Assembly: GCA_964519895.1 (NCBI GenBank)
Contig: CAZFLE010000011.1
Coordinates: 1-64,000 of the forward strand
Length of the DNA stretch: 64,000 nt
Source: CAYFPX01 sp964519895
Lineage (GTDB): Bacteria; Myxococcota_A; UBA796; CAJQPC01
Reading direction: 5' to 3'
Below are positions 60,832 to 64,000 of the stretch, piece by piece. Position numbers and translations under genes: made by a program. The notes below the pieces were generated by a model, which was given only the letters and a program-made list of their open reading frames with translations, was not told the DNA's origin and made no database searches. The stretch's first letter is position 1, and the number at the start of each line of letters is the position of its first letter.

Positions 60832-61710
60832 GTGCTCCCGCCCTCTCATCCGCTGTTGGACAAGCCCGCGCCGGTTCGGGTGTGGGCCTACCTCCAAGAG
60901 CGCTTCCCGCCGGTGCCCTACACCCTGTTGGTGGTCCTGTTCTTCGGGTCGGCGGCAGCGGTCGCCCAGGGCCTGGCGGGGGGTGGGTCGACCCCCTGGG
61001 CGGGCGCCGGCGTGGTGTGGCTGGTCTTCTTCCACCTGCGGGTCTTCGACGAGCACAAGGACGCCCAGGCAGACGCCGCGGCCTACCCCGACCGCCTGCT
61101 CACGCAGGGCGTGGTGACCCTGCCGCTCCTGTCGTCCCTGGCGGCCGGCGCCATCTTCCTCGAGGCGGCCCTGTCGGCCTGGATCGGGGTGCCTGCATTG
61201 GTGGCCTGGGCCGCGACCTTTCTCTACACGCTGGCCATGCGTGCCGAGTTCGGCGTGGGGCACTGGCTCCAGGACCGCATGGTGCTCTACGCCGTGACCC
61301 ACAACCCCGTCACCGGGCTGCTCGCCGTCTACGCCTGGGCGTGCACCGGCACGGCCTGGTCGCCGCGGTACCTGGCCTACGTGGGTTTTGCCAGCTTCGG
61401 CAGCCTGGCCTTCGAGGTCGGCCGCAAGGTCAACCTGCCCGCCGAAGAAGTCCCTGGCGTGCCCAGCTACACGACCGTGCTCGGTCGCGGCCGCGCTCTG
61501 GGTCTGCTGGCCGCCTGCTACGTGCTCGCCACCTGCTGCGTGCTGGTCCTGGTCGGGTTCGGTCCGGTCGCCCTGGCCGGGGCGCTGGTGCCCGCTGGCG
61601 TCGCTCTCCTCCTGCTCCTGCCCCCCGCCAAGGCCCCGGCCAAGCGCGTCGAGGGTGGGGCGTCGCTGTATCTCTTGGGATCGTTTGGAGTGCTGTGGTG
61701 GCTGGCATGA
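60832..61710 (+). CDS. UbiA-family prenyltransferase-like membrane protein
   Basis: A 292-residue membrane protein with about eight helices. The polar loop FHLRVFDEHKDAQADAAAYPDRLLTQGVVTL corresponds to the first Asp-rich motif of UbiA enzymes (usually NDxxDxxxD), here DEHKDAQAD. The second region, FEVGRKVNLPAEEVPGVPSYTTVLGRGRA, corresponds to the second motif. UbiA enzymes transfer prenyl groups to aromatic or other acceptors. The acidic spacing is non-standard, so the substrate may differ. It is coupled by ATGA to the PEP-synthase-like gene. Confidence 0.82.
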   Translation: MLPPSHPLLDKPAPVRVWAYLQERFPPVPYTLLVVLFFGSAAAVAQGLAGGGSTPWAGAGVVWLVFFHLRVFDEHKDAQADAAAYPDRLLTQGVVTLPLLSSLAAGAIFLEAALSAWIGVPALVAWAATFLYTLAMRAEFGVGHWLQDRMVLYAVTHNPVTGLLAVYAWACTGTAWSPRYLAYVGFASFGSLAFEVGRKVNLPAEEVPGVPSYTTVLGRGRALGLLAACYVLATCCVLVLVGFGPVALAGALVPAGVALLLLLPPAKAPAKRVEGGASLYLLGSFGVLWWLA

Positions 61711-64000
61711 CCTGGGTGACTCAGTCGGGACAACTCCAGGGTGCACCCGCTGCACACCTGGACCGGATCGGAGGCAAGGGGGTCGGGCTCCTGGCGCTCC
61801 AGGCCCAGGGCCTGGCCGTGCCCCCCTTCTTCGTGGTCGAGACCGGGGCCTGGTCTCCAGACGGCCCGCCGCCCGAGGGCCTGCGGGACCAGGTGCGGGC
61901 AGCGCTGGAGAGCCTGGGAGCCGACCGGGTCGCCGTGCGCTCGTCGGCTGTCGGCGAGGACTCGGCCGACGCGAGCTTCGCCGGGCAGCTGGAGTCGGTC
62001 CTGGGTGCCCGGGGCCTGGACCAGGTCATGCAGGCCCTGCGCACGTGCTGGCGCTCGGCGGACAGCGAGCGGGTCCAGGCCTACCGCGAGCTCCATGGCC
62101 TCCCGATCACCCCCGTCGCGGTGGTCGTCCAGGCCATGCTCGAGCCCGAAGCCGCGGGAGTGCTCTTCACCCGCAACCCGGACGACCCCCAGGCCACCCT
62201 GATCTCCGCAAGCTTCGGGCTTGGCGAAGGCGTGGTCCAGGGCACGGTCAACTGCGACACCTGGAGCGTCGGCCCCCGGGGCACCGAGCTCACCGTGGAG
62301 TCCAAGGACGAGACCCTGGTCCTGGGAGAACACGGCCCAGAGACCCGAGATGTGCCGCCCGAGCAGATGGATCAGCCCTGCCTGGACCCGGCGGTCGTCG
62401 AAGAGCTGGTCGCCACCGGCCGCCGCCTGGAGCAGCAGCTCGGCGCCCCCCAGGACATCGAGTTCGCAGTGCTCGGCCGCACCGTGCACTACCTCCAGGT
62501 CCGGCCCATCACGGTGCCCATCCCGTCGGGTCGGCGCCTGCTCTGGGACAACTCCAACATCGTGGAATCCTTCAGCGGGCCCACGACCCCGATGACCTTT
62601 TCCTTTGCCCACCGGGCCTACACCATCATCTACCAGCTCTTCAGCGCTGTGATGGGGGTCGACGCGGCGACGATCCAGGAGCACGAAGGCACCTTCCACC
62701 GGATGATCGGGCTCTTGCGAGGGCGGGTCTACTACAACCTGAACGCCTGGTACATGGTCATCTCCTTGCTCCCTGGCTTCCAGATGAACCGGAAGTTCAT
62801 GGAGCAGATGATGGGGGTCGCCGAGGTCGCGTCAGACGAGGACGCCCTCCAGGACTCCCGGCTCAAGCGGGTCCTGCTCCACGGCCCCAAGACCCTGTGG
62901 ATGATCGCCAAGCTGCTGTGGCGTCTGTTCCGGCTGGACAAGGACATCGCGAAGTTCCGGAAGTCCTTCGACGCGGCCTACCGGGAGCACCGGATCAAGG
63001 ACCTGGACGCGGCCGGACCCTTCGAGCTGCTGGCCATCTACCACGACCTCGAGCGCCGGCTGCTGTGGGCCTGGACACCGCCGATCGTCAACGACTTCTT
63101 CGTGATGATCTCCTACGGCATCCTGCGGTCCTGGTGCCAGAAGCTCACCGACGATCCGGACACCAACCTGCACAACGAGCTGCTGGCCGGCGAAGGCGGA
63201 CTGGAGTCCACCGAGCCCACGCTGGAAGCACTGCGGATCGCCGACCTGATAGGCAAGGAGCCGGGGCTGCTGGCGGTGCTGCGCAGCGACCGCACCGACG
63301 CCCAGGTGCTGGCCGAGGCCCGGGCCGGCTGGAAGTGGTTCGACAACCGGCTGACCACCTACCTGGACCGGTACGGGGACCGCTGCGTCGACGAGCTCAA
63401 GCTCGAGGTGCCGTCCCTGCGCCAGCGGCCCGACTTCCTGGTTGCGGCCCTGCGCAACTACGTGCGCGAGGGCGCAGCCCCGATCGACGTGACCCGCTTC
63501 GGCCAAGAGGAGCGCAAGATGCGGCGGGCCGCCGAGGTCCGGGTCTGGGGTCTGGTCGGCGGCTGGAAGGAGCGGCTGTTCCAGCGGGTGCTGGACATGA
63601 CGCGGCTTCGGGTCAAGGAGCGCGAGAACCTGCGCTTTGCGCGCACCCGCATCTTCGGGCTGGTGCGAGACCTGGTCCGCGCCATGGGGCTGAAGATGGT
63701 CGACGCCGATGCCCTGGACGACCGGGACCACGTCTACTGGCTCACCATGGAGGAGTGCCTGGACTGGATCCGCGGCACTGCGGTGACCACGAACCTGCGC
63801 GGCCTGGTGGTGCTCCGCCAGGAGGAATTCGCCGGGTTCACCGAGCTGCCGGCGCCCGACGAGCGCTTCCACACCCTGGGCGCGGTCTACGCCCACAACC
63901 GCTTCAAGGGCCCGCGGCTGGCTGCGGACCCGGTGGACGGCGTGCTCAGCGGCATTCCGTGCTGTCCGGGCGTGGTCGAGGGGCCGGTCCGGGTGCTGGA
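61707..64000 (+). CDS. PEP-synthase-like enzyme (partial, right end cut)
   Basis: At least 764 residues, open to the window edge, from ATG 61707. The N-terminal PPDK ATP-grasp domain is clear: IGGKGVGLLALQAQGLAVPPFFVV, RVAVRSSAVGEDSADASFAGQLES, VVVQAMLEPEAAGVLFTRNP and FAVLGRTVHYLQVRPIT. A long helical middle follows, then the start of the swivelling phospho-His domain (LSGIPCCPGVVEGPVRVL); the His itself lies beyond the edge. This layout resembles PEP synthase-related enzymes such as rifampicin phosphotransferase rather than central-metabolism PpsA, because the large C-terminal TIM barrel seems to be lacking. Pairing with a UbiA-like protein suggests a specialised phosphorylation. Confidence 0.85.
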   Translation, partial: MTWVTQSGQLQGAPAAHLDRIGGKGVGLLALQAQGLAVPPFFVVETGAWSPDGPPPEGLRDQVRAALESLGADRVAVRSSAVGEDSADASFAGQLESVLGARGLDQVMQALRTCWRSADSERVQAYRELHGLPITPVAVVVQAMLEPEAAGVLFTRNPDDPQATLISASFGLGEGVVQGTVNCDTWSVGPRGTELTVESKDETLVLGEHGPETRDVPPEQMDQPCLDPAVVEELVATGRRLEQQLGAPQDIEFAVLGRTVHYLQVRPITVPIPSGRRLLWDNSNIVESFSGPTTPMTFSFAHRAYTIIYQLFSAVMGVDAATIQEHEGTFHRMIGLLRGRVYYNLNAWYMVISLLPGFQMNRKFMEQMMGVAEVASDEDALQDSRLKRVLLHGPKTLWMIAKLLWRLFRLDKDIAKFRKSFDAAYREHRIKDLDAAGPFELLAIYHDLERRLLWAWTPPIVNDFFVMISYGILRSWCQKLTDDPDTNLHNELLAGEGGLESTEPTLEALRIADLIGKEPGLLAVLRSDRTDAQVLAEARAGWKWFDNRLTTYLDRYGDRCVDELKLEVPSLRQRPDFLVAALRNYVREGAAPIDVTRFGQEERKMRRAAEVRVWGLVGGWKERLFQRVLDMTRLRVKERENLRFARTRIFGLVRDLVRAMGLKMVDADALDDRDHVYWLTMEECLDWIRGTAVTTNLRGLVVLRQEEFAGFTELPAPDERFHTLGAVYAHNRFKGPRLAADPVDGVLSGIPCCPGVVEGPVRVL

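Overview
The window is a GC-rich bacterial chromosome segment with very strong G/C at third codon positions. Its gene content fits a myxobacterium-like (Myxococcota / former Deltaproteobacteria) lineage: many lipoproteins with Asp- and Thr-rich linkers, FG-GAP beta-propeller proteins, MopE-type calcium/metal-binding motifs, a DUF4423/TIGR02147 regulator paired with a lipoprotein, a tad pilus locus and two-component proteins. This lineage call is an inference from gene content. I see no rRNA, tRNA, CRISPR array, integrase or intact insertion sequence.

The most notable result is evidence that this organism uses selenocysteine. Two unrelated genes of the thioredoxin fold carry an in-frame TGA exactly where the catalytic cysteine belongs. 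One is a BCP-type peroxiredoxin cut by the left edge (TGA at 10-12). The other is a lipoprotein of an LVIVD beta-propeller fused to a TlpA-like domain with a U-P-V-C active site (14099-15778, TGA at 14420-14422). In both, a perfect hairpin follows the TGA with the same geometry: 17 nt to a 3-nt loop whose first base is G. This matches bacterial SECIS elements. Ordinary annotation would truncate both genes.

Layout. 1-3310: selenoperoxiredoxin, tandem Fur-like boxes, bfd and bacterioferritin, then a degenerate sigma54-activator-like regulator with palindromic operators. 3346-3568: a periodic palindrome array between convergent genes. 3575-9937: Rossmann-fold protein, HtrA/Deg lipoprotein protease, RNase Z-like hydrolase, MATE transporter, lipoprotein. 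9948-13338: beta-helix lipoprotein, LysR regulator divergent from a TauE/SafE transporter. 13351-24607: a surface/periplasm island of lipoproteins (C-type lectin-like, selenoprotein, FG-GAP, lamin-tail plus metal-binding) with the DUF4423 regulator. 24897-30145: outer-membrane-like protein, an M16 protease pair (one active, one inactive), ilvE and a 2H phosphoesterase. 30158-33218: glycogen phosphorylase and an ATP-grasp protein. 33238-41314: a tightly coupled operon of a three-subunit molybdenum hydroxylase, a GT87-type membrane protein, a hybrid histidine kinase and an aminotransferase, ended by a 161-bp element with 21-bp terminal inverted repeats.

41480-59695 is one long minus-strand run. 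It holds a hypothetical gene, a second Flp-like pilin, RNase D, flp pilin, cpaB-rcpA-tadZ-tadA-tadB-tadC-TPR-lipoprotein (tad pilus machinery), a histidine kinase and NtrC-like regulator, two flippase-like (UPF0104) membrane proteins with a lipoprotein between them, a receiver/TPR protein and a nitrilase. TadE/F pseudopilins and a prepilin peptidase are not in view. 59786-64000 reads rightward: an FG-GAP-like lipoprotein, a UbiA-family membrane protein and a PEP-synthase-like enzyme cut by the right edge.
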